In this document: piece after piece, positions 1 to 14,640 of the stretch
Layout of the letters: every line of letters starts with the position of its first letter
Position numbering within the stretch: the stretch's first letter is position 1
Source: Hypomesus transpacificus
Lineage: Eukaryota > Chordata > Actinopteri > Osmeriformes > Osmeridae
Length of the DNA: 64,000 nt
Reading direction: 5' to 3'
Assembly (NCBI RefSeq): GCF_021917145.1
Contig: NC_061066.1
Span: 2,302,333-2,366,332 of the forward strand
Notes under the pieces: model-generated
Told to the model about the DNA's origin: nothing
Database searches by the model: none
What the model saw: only the letters and a program-made list of their open reading frames with translations
Translations under genes and position numbers: made by a program

Positions 1-3000
1 GGAAGTAGTCCCACGTGGACATGGGGTTGTCACGTCCTTCAGAGTCCCTGTTCCTGCTCGGATTCTAAAGCCCACTCGCAGTGTTACGCAGGAAGACAAC
101 ACGTTTAACCTATCTGACGGTGTGAAAGCTCATTCTTAACCAGCATGTCCTTGTGTTCAACTAAACGACACAGTTATTTGCGTTTTACCCTCAACGTAAC
201 ACAAAACCACCCCTACGACCCGAACCCTTCGCCTATCAATTGCCGTCACGTAAATAGAGAAAACAGAGTAAGTTATAATACGGTTGGTCCTGCCATAGTT
301 GCTCTGTTGTCTTCCGGCTCTTTCCTGAAGACCACACTCAGGGGCTCTGACATCTGCTGCTGACGTCAGCAGAGCTTGGGAGACCCCCTGGGTCTGGTAA
401 TGCACACTTAGGGGAACAGGCGCCATCAAAAGACCCTTGTTGTACATAGCCTGGGGGTTACTGAGATTATCCACTCAATGAGCCAGGAGGATCAAGGCCT
501 CTGCTGCATGATGGGATTCCAACAGGAGACAGTTTTATTTAACAACATGTACGAGAATTGTCATGACTGCAGTGGAATAAAGGAGAATGGAAAATGAATG
601 TATTTGATGGTTAGAAATATTGACACAGAATGATTGTGGATCTAACCATCCAATTTGACTCTCTCACTGCTCTGCTATATAGACTGATCTCTCTTTTGTG
701 TGTAAACTTGGACAAATGCCAGTGATTATCAATTGTGTATGAGCAATACAAATAGCATTTGGCCTTTAATGGCAATGGCCATTTTTAGTTCCAGCCTCTG
801 AAAGACAGCTTGTTAACTGCAGCAGTGGAATATAAAATGTTTGAGAAAAATATTGCAGTGTTTGAGAACTGAGAAAAGGATCAGGGGGGAAAAAAGCAAT
901 TTCATTTTTGCAATTTGATAGAGACAAGACAAGACTTTAATTGCGAGCAGAGTGCAAATGGCTCAATTCGTTTCAGAACAGTTTCATCAAATTATCTAAC
1001 TTTTGATATTCTATTTTATAATAAATATAATTCTTCCAAGCATTGCAGATAAGTAACAGAATGTGGTTCATCTATCTGTTGAATAGTGAATGAATTTGAG
1101 TCAATGAATTTCAGATGAAATATACACGTGAATCCACGTTAAAAGCCAGGGCCAATTCATAAAGTGCTATTCAATTGTCATCATAATTTATAATTAATTT
1201 ATCACAGCCTTTCCTTTTTCACACCTAACACACTGCATCCTCATCAGTTTGCAATGTTGATTGACAACAGGTAAAGAGGGAGGTGCTCTGCAGGTTTTAT
1301 CCTTGCTATACATCAGTTCACCCACTTCCTGTGAGAGCATTTCTCAATTCCTCTTCCTCAACAAACTCAGCCATCTTCCATACACATGTTGACTGCACTG
1401 GCGCATGAAATTGTAAAATTGCTCATGACTTTTTCCCCCCATAATGGTTTTCCCTAGGGTGAAGCTTCTAGGCACTGTTTCTTTGATTGAAAGCAAGCTC
1501 CAGCAACCACGGCGGCCATTTTTCTATTTCCAATACACAGAAAGTACCTTGAATTAGCTGGGTGGAGAAAATAAATCCAGGGAGGGTACATTCTGCTTCA
1601 CCACCCTGTGTGACGTTGTCCTTTATCATTTATCAATTGTTCTAGGTCGATCCATTCACTTTAAATGCTCTCTGAAATGTGTGTACGTGTTCCATGCAGT
1701 ATTAAGTACCACGCAACAGCATCAACTGGGGTCTTACTTGTTTTTACATTGAACAACATATCTACTGTGTCCACCAGGATGGCAACAAGGCGGACACAGT
1801 ACAAGCTTTGTATGTCAAACTGTCTGTGTACAGGAGCTCTGTTCTTGGAAGATCAGCTCCAGGAACAAACTGTGAACAAAATATGATCATAAACAAACTG
1901 TGAAAGTTTACCAGCAGTCAGAATTAGAACAGAATAGGCTCTCTTGTGCTTACAAGAAGCCATGCTGCTGTCAGGGTCTGATGGCCTGGCCTTAGGCTAG
2001 AGAGAGATTGAAATAAGCATAATAATTAGAGGGATGACTGCTGGTCTAGAAAGACTTAGACCATCTGGGTTCTGTCCTCTCAACTTCACACAATTTCTGC
2101 AGTTCTTCTGGATGGGTTCGTCTCATGCATGGAACTGAGGAGGAAGACCCATCAAGCTTTTTATAGAAACCCCAGCTACTTTAATGTGTAGCATTGAGTC
2201 TTAGGACTGGTACTGAGATCCAGTCTGATGTTATCCTTATTAAAGTTCATTCTTATCCCAAAGAGCTTCTAAGAAAAATACATTGAGGCCCAAGGATGAT
2301 AAACAAGATTTCACAAAACAACACCCATGGTTGATGTGATCAATTATTGGGACTACAATAACCAGGGTGACAAAAAGGGACATGACCAGAGGGTCACCAC
2401 CTCTATCATGACTTGCTATCTTCTCTCCACATAAGTACAGCTAACTCAATAGAATGCCTTGTTAAAAATCCCACTATCCTCGCATTTCCCAAATTTTGCC
2501 TTCAAGGCTAAAACATCCCACCACAGCGGTTGCTCCTCTACGCTGTGTATTGAATCCCCACGACAATAAAAAACACTCCTGCTGGCAGCTGTCACTAACA
2601 AAGGCGGATTGATCTACAAACCTGGCAACCCAAACCGGCATCGGTTTACCAGTATGCCTGCAGCCTGACTGTGGCAGTGGATAAAGCTAATAAAACTGAC
2701 ACTGATACTATTTTATACTACCAATAAGCTAGCACTCATACAGACTTTTCTCAGCTCTCAGATCACTCCCTGGCTCTGTCAGCCATCCTGGTTCTTGTAA
2801 AAAATAAGGAAGCCTATTGCTGGGATAATGAGGAAGGTAATTTGAAGTGTTTATTGTGGTGCAGTGCCTCCCCCCCAAGTCTTATTTTATGAAGATGGGA
2901 GCTAAGTTCTTCTATTTTCTCTGGGCTTGTTTCTGGGCTTCCATATAAATAATAGATTGAGTTTATAGAGTTAATCACTTTTCAGGGATGGGTATGGTGG

Positions 3001-3568
3001 ATTCACATCACATCAAGGAAACTTTAAGAACTTCTTTTTTTTCACCTCTACGTTTATGACCACTAAAGAACCATCTACAGGCCCTGTTCTGTTGTCCTAT
3101 TTAGGTCCTGTTGCTCTCAGACTTACAGAGCTTTGCGGAACATTAGGTATGTTCTCTCTTGGTTGCAGATATGCTTGATTCAGTTGAGATACTGTCAGAT
3201 AAAGATGCACACCTCGGCATGACTGAGGTTAAGGACCAAGAAGTGCAATTCCTGCTCAGCCACCACGTGTCTCTGTCTCTGTCTCTGCTTCTGTTCCTTT
3301 TAAATAACCATGTACCGTTGCTCTAAAGGAAGAAATTAGACCCCCATTGGCTGCACAAGTGTTGAGGAATCAAATATTCTCTTTAAAGTAAAGGATATGT
3401 TATTAGTTTATAAGTTCTCATAGTGCTCTGTACAGTTTTCATGTCATGTTAGGATAGGGCTTTAGAAACACTGAAAACATGCAGTACATGTGTATAATAC
3501 AATCTGTTATTCTCCATCTTTTTATCCCAATTTCTCTTTTTTTTGTTCCTCTTCTTCCCACTCTATCT

Positions 3569-3682
<114 letters not shown>

Positions 3683-5173
3683 TCCACTGAGACCACTGAG
3701 GCTGAAGCCTTGTTCTTTGAGTTGGTAGACCATGTCCAATACAAGTCAAAGTTATTTCAAAAGAGACATCCATCACATAGGTTCCCTCTGCCTCCCTAGA
3801 GAATCCCCTGTCACTGCATGAGACAACGATACAACCCTGGTACCAGGAGACTAAAAGCACACAACATCAACTGACACTGACAAAGGAGGGACATATAGCA
3901 ATGTTTACATTGAGCATGAGATTGACAAGTGACCCACAAACCATTTGGTAATGGAGACATTACCTTATTTGTATCCACATGACTGAGCTTTGTGTGAGTG
4001 TGTGCTTACATGTATGAATGTGTGTGTATGTGCCTACAAATGGGTGCATATTATAAGTGTTCAGAGACGTGTGCATGTGAACGTGTATGCTCTCGGTGTG
4101 TGTGTGTGTGTTTGTGTGTGTGTGCTTGCCAGTCTGTTTCTGAATTAATACACAAGCCCCAACAGAGCGTGATCTCTCCTGTGTCAAGGCAACATGCCTG
4201 ACTGTGTTTGTAAGACAGTATTTATAGAGACAGCGTCAGTGCTCCTCCTTCTGTACCTAGTAATTGTATCCCATGGTGCCCCAGCGTGAGGTCGGTCCTC
4301 CAATAGCAGAGCGCGAGCTTGCCTGTTCCTGTGACTCAGATGCTGTTACTGTAATTCTCGGGACTGGAGGAAGTGGAAGTTACTAAATAGGAGGGTACAG
4401 TTTAGACTTGTGGTTCTGTTTTTACCTCGGGACATGGCATTCGAGGCTGTCAGTGTCTAGAATAAGGGCCGCGTGCTGAGTCTGCCAAAGACACCGAGCC
4501 GTCAGGGAGTCGGTGTCCGCTTTCAGCTTGAGCTAATACAGAAGGAAGAGGAACATTCAAAAAATGGAAGCTTCCAGAATGAACTTTTTCAACAGCGTAG
4601 CGTGACTGAGCACCAATACCTTAGGCCACGACAGACTGGATATGCAGTACCCACAAACAAACACTGTTATGACTCATCTTATTTTTTGGGGAAAGATAAA
4701 TGATCCCATATTGGCTGTATGCTCTGCAAATGATGTGTTTTTCTAATAGTAATAATGTTCTGTGATTAAAGCACTGTTCCCTGCGGATGCGCGCTCCTGT
4801 GATACTTCACAGAGCTCTACAGAAGGTCCCAGGGAGTTCAAAAAGGCCTCTTCTGCTGTTTCAATTTACACACTTTTATTTCCTCAAAGAGAATCCGGAA
4901 ATAGCTCCTACATCTTAATAAGAGATTCAAATTATCTTTGTTATTTGAAGTTGGGGCTTTTCATCCTAATTGAACTACAGTGCATTGAGTCCCAGTCTGT
5001 TCTCCTTAATTCTGTCTTTAGGCCTTTCCTTAAGCCCCTAGGCAGCGAAAAGTATACAAGAGCTTGATCTTTTTTATTTCACGTTCAACATTTTCATCTA
5101 AGTGATGCAGATATTGCATTGATAATGATGTTGATGATAAAATACATAGTCAAGTCTTTCATCACAAGATTTT

Positions 5174-5191
5174 ACATATACATGTATATAT

Positions 5192-5230
<39 letters not shown>
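5174..5230. repeat. (TA)n microsatellite
   Basis: TA tract with ATACATGTAT interruptions; self-complementary, so able to form cruciform DNA. Confidence 0.95.
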
Positions 5231-5233
<3 letters not shown>

Positions 5234-8207
5234 AAATCTTTACAGGCATCAACACAAAACTTTGGCAGATGGACTTTAATGTTGCAAGAAAAACACTTAA
5301 AAGCACTAATCTGGCTACTAATATTTGTCTTTCACTTGCCGACTTTCTCAGTGTGGCAGTGTAAGGAGCAGTGTAACACATGGGACAGGACAGGACAGTG
5401 ATACTCTGCTGACTCTTCGGTGCAGGAAACAGGTCTACATTCTACTGTCAGTTTCTCTGCCTCTGTCTCCAAATCCTGATTTGACCTTAATCTTTTATGT
5501 TTACAATAATACTCATCTCTGCTAAAACTAAATTGTATGACTTGACAGAGCAATGATTGACAAGTACTCCCTTTTCATGTGTACAATACCAGTTTGAAAA
5601 GTTAACCCATTCTTCTTGCTGAGGCATGCTGTATTACTGTCAGAACATTATCCTGTTGGATAAGCGAAGTATTGATTACAATCATCAATCAAGTCTGGCA
5701 TTTTTGCAGTGTATGATTTTCATGAAAAAAAATTACTGCAAGTACATCACCTTCATAACAATCAGCATAAAAGTATTATCTGACGGTAGATTGTTTGGGA
5801 ATGTTTATATTTTTTGGAGACTTGAAAACGCTTTTAGGTCACTGTCTAGGCTAATAGAAGTAATGTATCAATGGAGATGACTTTCATCATGTCTTCACTA
5901 GCAGACTCCTCATCCATCTCATCATTAGAACCAGAACATCCAACACTATCAGGGTGCCAGGGCGCATCACAATCTTTTCCATCTGAAAAATCTGAATTCA
6001 AGCTTTGGGAAGTACAAAAGACCCTGAAATGTAAAAAAATAAATAAACAAACATTATCATTGTGTGTCAAACATCCCCTGTTCTGTCAGAAGCACATTTA
6101 AGGGATATATAGTTCACTCAAATGTCAAGATCAAGGTCTTTTTGTATGAAATGAAAATTGTTTTCTGTTTAATCTACCCTAGGGGTAAATCACTGCTGTA
6201 GTGCGAGCTGTTTGTCATTCTTTAGGCCCCCCTGTCTCAGACATGGAACATGGATCCAGAAACTGTGCTGTTGCCATGGAAATAGGAAAATTCATATGTA
6301 GCTGGGAAAAGGCTATGTTTCATTAAAGGGTGTGATAAATGACACACACAAAGAAATAGAAAACAGGTGGGCGTGTGGTGTGAAAGATGTTCGATTTGAT
6401 TTTGATTTATTCATGCTTCTGTTGCGGCATTTGGTAATGAAGACAAATGGGTTAGAACACGTTTTAATTTTTTTTATTTGCCCTTGCTGAGATTCAAACA
6501 ATGATCCAGGATCAGGAATTAATTTGGGTTGAGGCTTCGCCGAGAATATAACATGTTGGTGTTCGATACAGATAGCAAAGCGAAGAAAGGAGCTATCTCA
6601 CTGACAAATCAAGTCAGGTACATGCTTCATTAATTCCTCCACAAGCTGCTGGTCTGATGAACTGATTCTGGTATGGCTAAAGACAAGTCCTGAAAGGTGT
6701 TTGTGTTGTGTCAGTGTCAGGAAACTAAATCCATCCGTTACCACGGAGACTGGTCTATCCGTGTGTTTCTCAATAGCTCCTTTGTTTTCCTTCAGTGAAT
6801 AAAACGGCTAATTGTGTTTTGGTAGGCAGAGATGTGTTTGTTTTCTCGTTATCTACATAGAAGCAGAGAGGATGCCACAGTGGAGGTTCAGAGATATAGC
6901 TGGCCTGTTGTTTATTTCCTATGGACGGCGGGCAGTGTTCAGCCTGTTTCACTGTTTGAAGAGACATGACAAAGTAATTCGGGTGAGAAGTTCAGACACA
7001 AAGAGCAAAGCAATGAAGGGGTCTTTACAGTGTGAAAGGAAAACCTTTAATGTGCGCCAACTGAGGCTACAATTGTGTTCTGTAGGATCGTTTCAATGCT
7101 ATGAGGAGGGTAACTATAGTTGAATGGTACAGAATGACTGCAGATCAAGATGTTGGTTGAAAGCCTCCCTGTATATTAATCTGGATAAAAACAGGTGCTA
7201 AACAAATGCATTTCGGTTTCGTTACAAATTTTTTTTTTCAGGGCTTGCTTTGTGTGAGATGAGGACAGAGCATACACTATTTCACCAAAGTAAAACACCC
7301 AGTAACCAGAAATGATATGATACAAGACAGGTTAGAAACATTAATGATGTGATCTTTACAAATCTATAAAGTCAGCCTCGGATCCTAGCAGTTCTCTTTG
7401 AAAACAGATGACCATCTTCCTGATGGGTTGAGACACTCAACAACGCACCCAAACACATATAAATGATTAAACATCATCTAATTCAATTACACATTCGAAT
7501 ATGCATGAGCACGTCTCCTACATAAATGATGAATGAAGAAAAATGGAGCAAAAACAAACCAAAAGTATGAAACTCTAAATGTTTATTCACCTCCTGCCCT
7601 CCCAACGGAGTGACAAGCAAGGGTAGAAAAGTTGATAAATAAGCAGAGGTCTCCGACTCGGTGACATGAATAAAACATGCAAAGCATGCTTGGAGATGAG
7701 AGTTCTGAGACACACAGCATGGGGCGGAGGGACACCAGTGGACTCATTAGCACGGACTCTCCACAAACCCTCGATGAGGAGAGAGGCCAATAATTGAAAC
7801 TTGTGTGTTGTTCACTCAGACAAGATGGCAGCGTTGTTTCGGAAGAGTTTGGAGTGGGGTATTCAGGGATTGATTTGTCTAATCAGAAGGAATATGATTA
7901 TAATGTATTGATTAGGTTTAGAACGTTGCAGAGGAAGATGGTGGTGATCAATTGTGACTACTCAGTGGTGAAATGGAGTCAACAGTCCCAAGTGTAATTA
8001 ACTGAGTGTGTAAAAGAACGAGCTGTGCATCCGAACCCAAACACAGCACAATGCATCTTCCCATCCTGCCATTATAGCTAGCATGGTGCAGTTTATGCAA
8101 TTTTACGATCCACTGAATGCAATTACAGGAGCTGTCAACAGTGGAGCATGTGTCCTGCCTCCTCTTCTAATGTATGCGCTTCCAGTCCCTCTGTCTCCAG
8201 TGAGGTT

Positions 8208-8259
8208 CACACATACACACACACACACACACGCACACACACACACATACACACACACA
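8208..8259. repeat. (CA)n microsatellite
   Basis: CA tract with ATA and CG interruptions; further TG-rich DNA follows at 8347-8400. Confidence 0.93.
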
Positions 8260-8548
8260 GGTGATGATGAATATGGAAATGTATCCTATGCTAACACACA
8301 AGCATACATTATTCATTTGGATCACATTTGATGCAGTACACAACAGTGTGTGTTTCTGTGTGTGTGTGTTTATATGTACATTGTGTGCCATTGTTTGTGT
8401 GCTTTGGGGATGCGAAAGGGGATTTAGTTGAGTTGATAATCTGTTATGTTTGGATTTATTTACATCATTTCATCATGAGAAAATGCCAAGGTCACCCTTT
8501 AACAGGCAATTATTTTTCCTGCTTGTGTCTCGTGTTTCACACACAAAC

Positions 8549-8722
8549 CTCTCTCCTCCAGCTATCCTCTCCTTCAGCTATCCTCTCCTCCAGCTATCCT
8601 CTCCTCCAGCTATCCTCTCCTCCAGCTATCCTCTCCTCCAGCTATCCTCTCCTTCAGCTATCCTCTCCTCCAACTATCCTCTCCTCCAGCTATCCTCTCC
8701 TTCAGCTATCCTCTCCTCCACT
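8549..8722. repeat. 16-bp minisatellite
   Basis: About ten tandem units of CTCTCCTCCAGCTATC with CTTC and CAACTAT variants. Because 16 is not a multiple of three, all frames cycle through the same peptide and stay open, which creates spurious open frames. Confidence 0.96.
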
Positions 8723-9016
8723 CTCTCCCTGTGGACCAGCCTCTCACAGTTCCACTGCTGTCTTCACACCTGTCTGCCGCTGATCTGCCCGGAGATGTTG
8801 CTGCGGAAACCCAGTTTGACAGGCCGACGGGGAGGCTGTTGCACATTCATCTGGTCCTCCTCCGCCGTATCACTTCCTGTCTCTCCAGAGAGGTCTGAAA
8901 ATGGGGTAGTGCCGTCGGCTTTCAGTTTCCAAACAAAAACGGTCCTGGTTGAATATAATAGTGGCAGACAGACAGTCAGAGCGCTGCGAGGAGGGAGTGT
9001 GTGGAGGCAGCAGAGG

Positions 9017-9062
9017 CATGTCTGTGTGTGTGTGTGTGTGTGTCTGCATGTCTGTGTGTGTG
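9017..9062. repeat. (TG)n microsatellite
   Basis: TG tract with TCTGCA interruption. Confidence 0.9.
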
Positions 9063-9264
9063 TCCCATGGTGTTCTCCTTCCACTCTCTCTTTTTCACAC
9101 AGTCTGAGGTGTGACCCTGTTTCAGAAAGCATGGGCTGAGAAGCTGGTCTAGCTTCAAATATTTTAAGTTCTCTTTTTTTTTTGTCCTCCACTCACTTCC
9201 TCTCTCTTTGAGGAAAAATGGAGGGGGTAGTAAGGGATGGAAGGGGATTTCAGAATAGGCTTGT

Positions 9265-9436
9265 CAATCTGAGAGAGAGAGAAATTATGAAAGAAAGAGA
9301 GTGAACAGGAGAGGGAAAGGGAAAGATAACTGGAAAAAATGAGAGAGAGGCAAAGTCAGAACGGGAAGGAGAAAGAAAAAGAGGAGAGAGAAGGCAACGT
9401 TCCTTGAAGACAGAGAGATCCAGACAGAAAGAGAAC
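9265..9436. repeat. Purine-rich GA tract
   Basis: Long, strand-biased AG-rich stretch of degenerate GAGA/GGAAA units, followed by G-runs at 9523-9560. A possible triplex/H-DNA former. Confidence 0.75.
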
Positions 9437-11250
9437 AGGGGAGGGTTGGGGGAGGATGACACGGTGAAAGACCAGGATGCCAGTTCCCACCGATATAGAG
9501 TCTCAGTTTCCCGCATGGGGAGGGGGGGGGGGGGCAGGGTTGGGGTGGGGATGGGGGGGGGGCAGATCGTGTGACCAGGTAAAAGAGTGGGTAGATGATT
9601 GCGGGAGCCAGGACCGCAGCAAAAAAAACACCTGCGGTCATTATTTTGTGTGAGTCAGCAGAGGATCCTGGGAGAGTCCCGGAGTTGAGTTTCAGAGTGT
9701 ATGCTCCAAACTTGTGGTTTAAGTTGGCTTTAGGAGCTTGGCGGGTAGGTGGGGGAGAGGCATCAGGTGGCCAGGTGAGGAAGGGGGCTGTGTGTATCTA
9801 CTGGGAACCCTCACTTTCAATCAAACCACAGAGGTCCATGGCAGAAGAAGAAAAAGAAAAAAAAGGTGTGTGTGTGTATTTCTTATTGACATAGAGAAAC
9901 ACTTTGTTAGTGTAACTGAATACTATCTCTTGTCATTGATGTAACCCTATAAGCCAACATCCAGTGTTTTGTACGGAGAAAGTGACAGACGTCAAACTTA
10001 ATTAGGAAATATTTGATCCTTGATTTATGTTAAAAGGAGATTGTAAATCAAGCATTGTGGGCTACTTGAAATCTATAATATTTGTGACCTCATTTGACAC
10101 TGGATTTCACACAAACCTTGAGTGCAGAAAAAAATGGAACATTTTATTCCACTCCTGTTACTACTGACCTTGATGTGGGGTGTAAACAACACAGTCACAG
10201 AGGATACACACGCCCGACAAGGCAAGGCATAAACCAAGACGCCACCGTTTCACATTCGTGTTTACACAGAGGGAGATTGGCCAGGGTTTGGCTGATGAAG
10301 AGGACTAATCAAATACCACATACACGGACGTTTCTGCGTGCGTGCACGTGTGTGTTTCTATGTGTGTTTTAGACATGAGTGGGATGGGTGTTTCAGTATG
10401 TGTGAGATGGGCTACGGCTAGCCTTGCTATGTCAACATCCATAGAGCCAGACAGCATGGGCCAGACAGTGTTGAGTGCCAGGCCGGGCCAGGCCGGGCTA
10501 GGCTGTAAGAAGAAGAGCAAACAGGGACACACCCAGAGGAGAGCCGCCCCCACACATCCTCCTTCCAGCTCATGTATCACACTTGTGTATTATGCTTCTG
10601 TCCACCGGTTGCCCTGGGAAAAAGGCACAATAAAAAACAGAGGCAGGCTTTTGTCATAGCTGTGACAGACTGGCTACCAGAAGACTGTCGTATGTTTGGA
10701 AAGGACCTCAAGGCATTCAACCTGCCCACCAAGGAGTGGGAGGACTTAATATGGCACCAAGCTTTCTGGAGTAGTATTACACATTGGTGATGTGATGACT
10801 TTGTGGAATAATGTTCATTTAGCGGCTTGAAAAAGTATCAAAACATATATTGTAAAGGGTAGGTTGTAAAAAGTCAAAGTTATAATTTGACCTAGTGTCT
10901 TTGGAAGTCTTTTCATTTACATATTTCCTTTTCTTTAACCCATTTGGAAAGGATTAACTGCTGTAGCTATAATCAACTGCTTTGCTTACTGTAAGCACTA
11001 ATTAAACATTCTTTTGAACTGTCTACAAATAGTTTGTAAATGGCAACAAATTAATAGTAATTATACCAGTGCCTGTCCAAGCACATTTGATGCCCGAGGC
11101 AAGGTTTACTAACACCACCAATTTATTTATGTATTGCCTTGATAATTCATTACTGCATTTATTTATTGTTGTATTCATATATTTCCTTCATAATTTATTT
11201 CAGTAGGTCTATATATTAACGTTTTCTTTAAACCACTTCCTATGAAAGCC

Positions 11251-11304
11251 CCTCATCCACTGCCTCATCCACTGCCTCATCCACTCCCTCATCCACTGCC
11301 TCAT
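11251..11304. repeat. 12-bp minisatellite
   Basis: Four and a half units of CCTCATCCACTG, one with a C for G. Confidence 0.93.
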
Positions 11305-13282
11305 TAATAAAAGAACAAAAAGCCACGATTGATATGAACGATGCATAGCCTATGTTGATGCCCTTTATTATATTCCCCACACACCATCTAAACACATCTA
11401 AGATGACTTTGTTGGCACTGTTTGAAATATAGACTATTAAGCAACACACACACACTCACAGGAAGTTGACAGGACCCCCATGCTTCCAGGTCAGCCCGCC
11501 AGACACCTGCCTCCTCTCCCAGTGAGTACCCTGCTCCTGGAATGCAGTGTCATTACAAGGCCCATCCAAGGTCAAGACAGGGCATGGCTGCAGACAGTCA
11601 GGATATTGTTGTCAGTCTATGTAAATCCGAACCATACAAATCATGTATTAGATTAACATGAATTTTAGTTAAATACAACATATTCACATGCACAGAATAT
11701 GAATTTGAGATTCTTATTGTGGTGAAAAGAAGACTTCCCAAACCTTCTATTTCATGCTGTATCATTTGAAAAGGTTTTGTAATTATTTCTTAACAAGATA
11801 ATACATGTCCCCAGTGAGGGTAGGCGGTAACACAAGAACTAGAAAAGGTTTGTCTTTCTGAAGGCTTGGAATCTTCTCTGGTTCCTTCTCTCTCTTGTTC
11901 AATTAATTTCGGTCATTTTCGAGTAACGCTCCACTTTCCTACTCACCTTTTTTCAGCCTCAGGTCATATTTCACACGGCTACTGTCACAACTTCTAAGCC
12001 AAGTTACTTTTAAGGACCAGACTCAACGTTGCTGTAGACTTGTTGCCTGGTCCAAAGTTCACTTAGGCAAATTGTGTACACACTGTGTGTTCAGTTGAAA
12101 GACAGGCTATTCAGAGACCATTTGAGTAAACTGTCAGTAAGAGCTAATCTATATATGTATGTACTTCTCAAACATCGACCTTGGAGAAACATAATTTAGG
12201 CTGCTAATGACTTAATAGAGCACAAACCTGCTGTTGTGTGTGTGTGTGTGTGTTTGTGTGTGTGTAATTGCATTGTGGAAACCATAATGTGTGCCACAGT
12301 CTACTGAACTTTACTATACGTCCCATGCAGGCCTGAGGTTGGCATAGCCAACTGTATGTCTGCATTTGTTTTATGTGTGAACTGGAAAAAAACGAGACAA
12401 CTTTCTTCTCTTTTTGGGGGGTTGAAAGGGGCCTTAGTCATAAATAATACATGATTCCGTGTTCGAGTGATTCCGTTCAATACCCTCAATGTTAGCAAAA
12501 ATAGCACATTTCAGATTTGAGGCTGGAGTTAGTTAATTCAACACAGTTATTCAAGTTAGATCTGCAACTGTGACCAAATGTAACTAGAGAGCTGAACTGC
12601 CTGTCTCTTTAGTAAATGATCTTTTCAAGGTTAAGGTTGTGTAATTCTCTTGCCTCTACTCCCCTGGCAGCCACAATATGACGTGTAGATGATGCTGTTT
12701 GCATCCGGGTCGTAGCCTGGTTCCCACTGCATTTTTATGGACTATGGCATACAGGTCCTAAAAAATGTGCAACAGTGTGTAACACTGGGTGTAACCCTAA
12801 CCCTTTGAAAGCCTTTGCTATTTTAACTTATTTTTATGTCAATTTATCATACGTAAACATATACACAAATTGAAAATAAATAGTGTCACACAGTCACACA
12901 ACTGTTGAGATTTGCATGGGCGGCAATAGTAATTGCTCACTGACCTCAAACCTCCCTGGTCATTTTCAGAGGAAGAGGCCTACACTGTGGTCTGGTCCGA
13001 GTGCCCATAATAGAACTCCACATAGTTCTAGAAGCTTCCTGACATCATTATTCCATATAAAGGGAGAATAGCCTCATAAAATCACTTTATACCCAGGCCT
13101 ATAAAAGCACCAGCCTGTGGGACAGTGGCTGATGAGGTGCACAGTTAACTCAAGGAGCCGGCTAATGTGCCTCCATACCCTCTCCGCCATCACAATGCTC
13201 GAGCTAGCATGTTCCCTGTGCTCCCGAACCTATTAATATTCCCAACACCACTAAACCTGTACGGCGCGCTGCTCCCCCTGCC

Positions 13283-13306
13283 CTCCGCCCTGCGAGCAGG
13301 GCGGAG
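13283..13306. other. Perfect 10-bp GC-rich hairpin
   Basis: CTCCGCCCTG, loop CGAG, CAGGGCGGAG. It lies in a locally GC-rich island within AT-rich DNA. Function unknown. Confidence 0.7.
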
Positions 13307-13869
13307 CGGCTCTCAGCCCCTGCACTGTGGTTTAATTAGCCACTATTAGTGGTTGACGGAACATCGCTAATCACCGGCAAGGCTCTAGCCCTAACAGAGA
13401 TGTCCTTGTCCCCTCCCCCCGTCCCAACCGCCAACCCATGCTTGCTGTCCTCACTAACCCATTACTCCAAAGGCACCGCATCCTGACAAGAACAGCTGTT
13501 AGCACAAGCGTCCTGACAGGAAGTACGTAGATATTAAAACTACTTCCAATTTTGTACAGCAGTAAACATGGCAACAGAGGAGGAGGCAAGGTCGAGAAAA
13601 TACATTTTCTCTTTGTTCACCTCGAGGTAGGGCGCAGAACCAAAGTGCAGAACAGGTATCTCCCCAAGGTCAAAGTTCAAATTAATGAACTTTGATTACA
13701 TAGCTCAGGGGCAGCATTTTTGCGGTGACCCACGCCAAGGGTCGTGGTTCCACGTAGTGGGGCAGAACCACTCTCACACTGATGGGTTTAACGCTGATCA
13801 TGTGTCACCTGCTTCAAAAAGATGACAGTGACTTCCCAAGAATTCACCGGCATTGTGTGTTGCTACTTC

Positions 13870-14254
13870 TTCGTTGTGTCTTGTTTCCATCTTGCGTAGC
13901 AGCCATAGTGGCCCACAATGTCTGCTGGCATTGCACCTGCGTGCACTCAAGAAGTATATCACATGATTGTACTCGCTGTGAATTATATTATTGTTGCTTG
14001 CTTTTTCTACAGGTACACTCTTGCACTTCTGAGGTTCCTGTTGTTTAATTGTAACTTGTCTAACTACATGCTCTTATGGTGCTTCCCTTTGGGACTTATT
14101 TGGTTTTTCACAATGTATGCTTCATGTTTTGGCTACCCGCAATGTTTGGGGCTATCTCGTTGTTATGATCAGTGACCTATGCAGTTTTGTAAAGCTTTCT
14201 CTTGGAAGTCGCTTTGGATAAAAGCGTCAGCTAAATGCATAAATGTAAATGTAA
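13870..14254 (+). repeat. Interspersed repeat ending in a SINE-type tail
   Basis: Ends TTTTGTAAAGCTTTCTCTTG, GAAGTCGCTTTGGATAAAAG, CGTCAGCTAAATG and TAAATG repeats. The same tail occurs inside the hAT-like element at 43463-43541. The body (for example GGCTACCCGCAATGTTTGGG) looks like a dispersed fish retroposon; the left border is approximate. Confidence 0.6.
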
Positions 14255-14614
14255 AAAATATCAGGCATTGAAAACACTCATGGCTTTTGGGGCTACCTCT
14301 CAGTGTATGACATTCTAGCAACCCAGCCAGTCACCACACGCACCCATTATGGTGACTCCCAAATCAATGATCGACTTCTCTACAGAGTCAGACGTGAGCA
14401 AGAATAGCCACACAGTCATTTACAGCGGCAAAATCAATAGCCAATCAATAGCCTTTACGGGCCAGTTTTTGGTAATCCCTTTTATTATCTGCATTAGCAA
14501 AACGGTGGCCATTTTGTGGCAGTGTCAAAAACCAGAAAGATTGTACCTAATAAATTCACATTATGTGAATGGTTAAGGGGGTACATCATGCGTGCGGATT
14601 GTGCCCCAGCGGGT

Positions 14615-14640
14615 GGGGGGGGGGGGGGGGGAGGGGGGGG
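14615..14640. repeat. G-run
   Basis: Homopolymer of G interrupted by one A; could form a G-quadruplex. Confidence 0.95.

Noticed and set aside
8328..9139. 151- and 229-codon open frames
   Set aside because: They arise because a 16-bp minisatellite keeps all three frames open; the peptide is a repeat of the same LSSPPAILSS unit and the flanks are low complexity.
10572..10790. 72-codon frame with a protein-like end (PTKEWEDLIWHQAF)
   Set aside because: No known domain, splice partners or repeat of the motif; judged chance.
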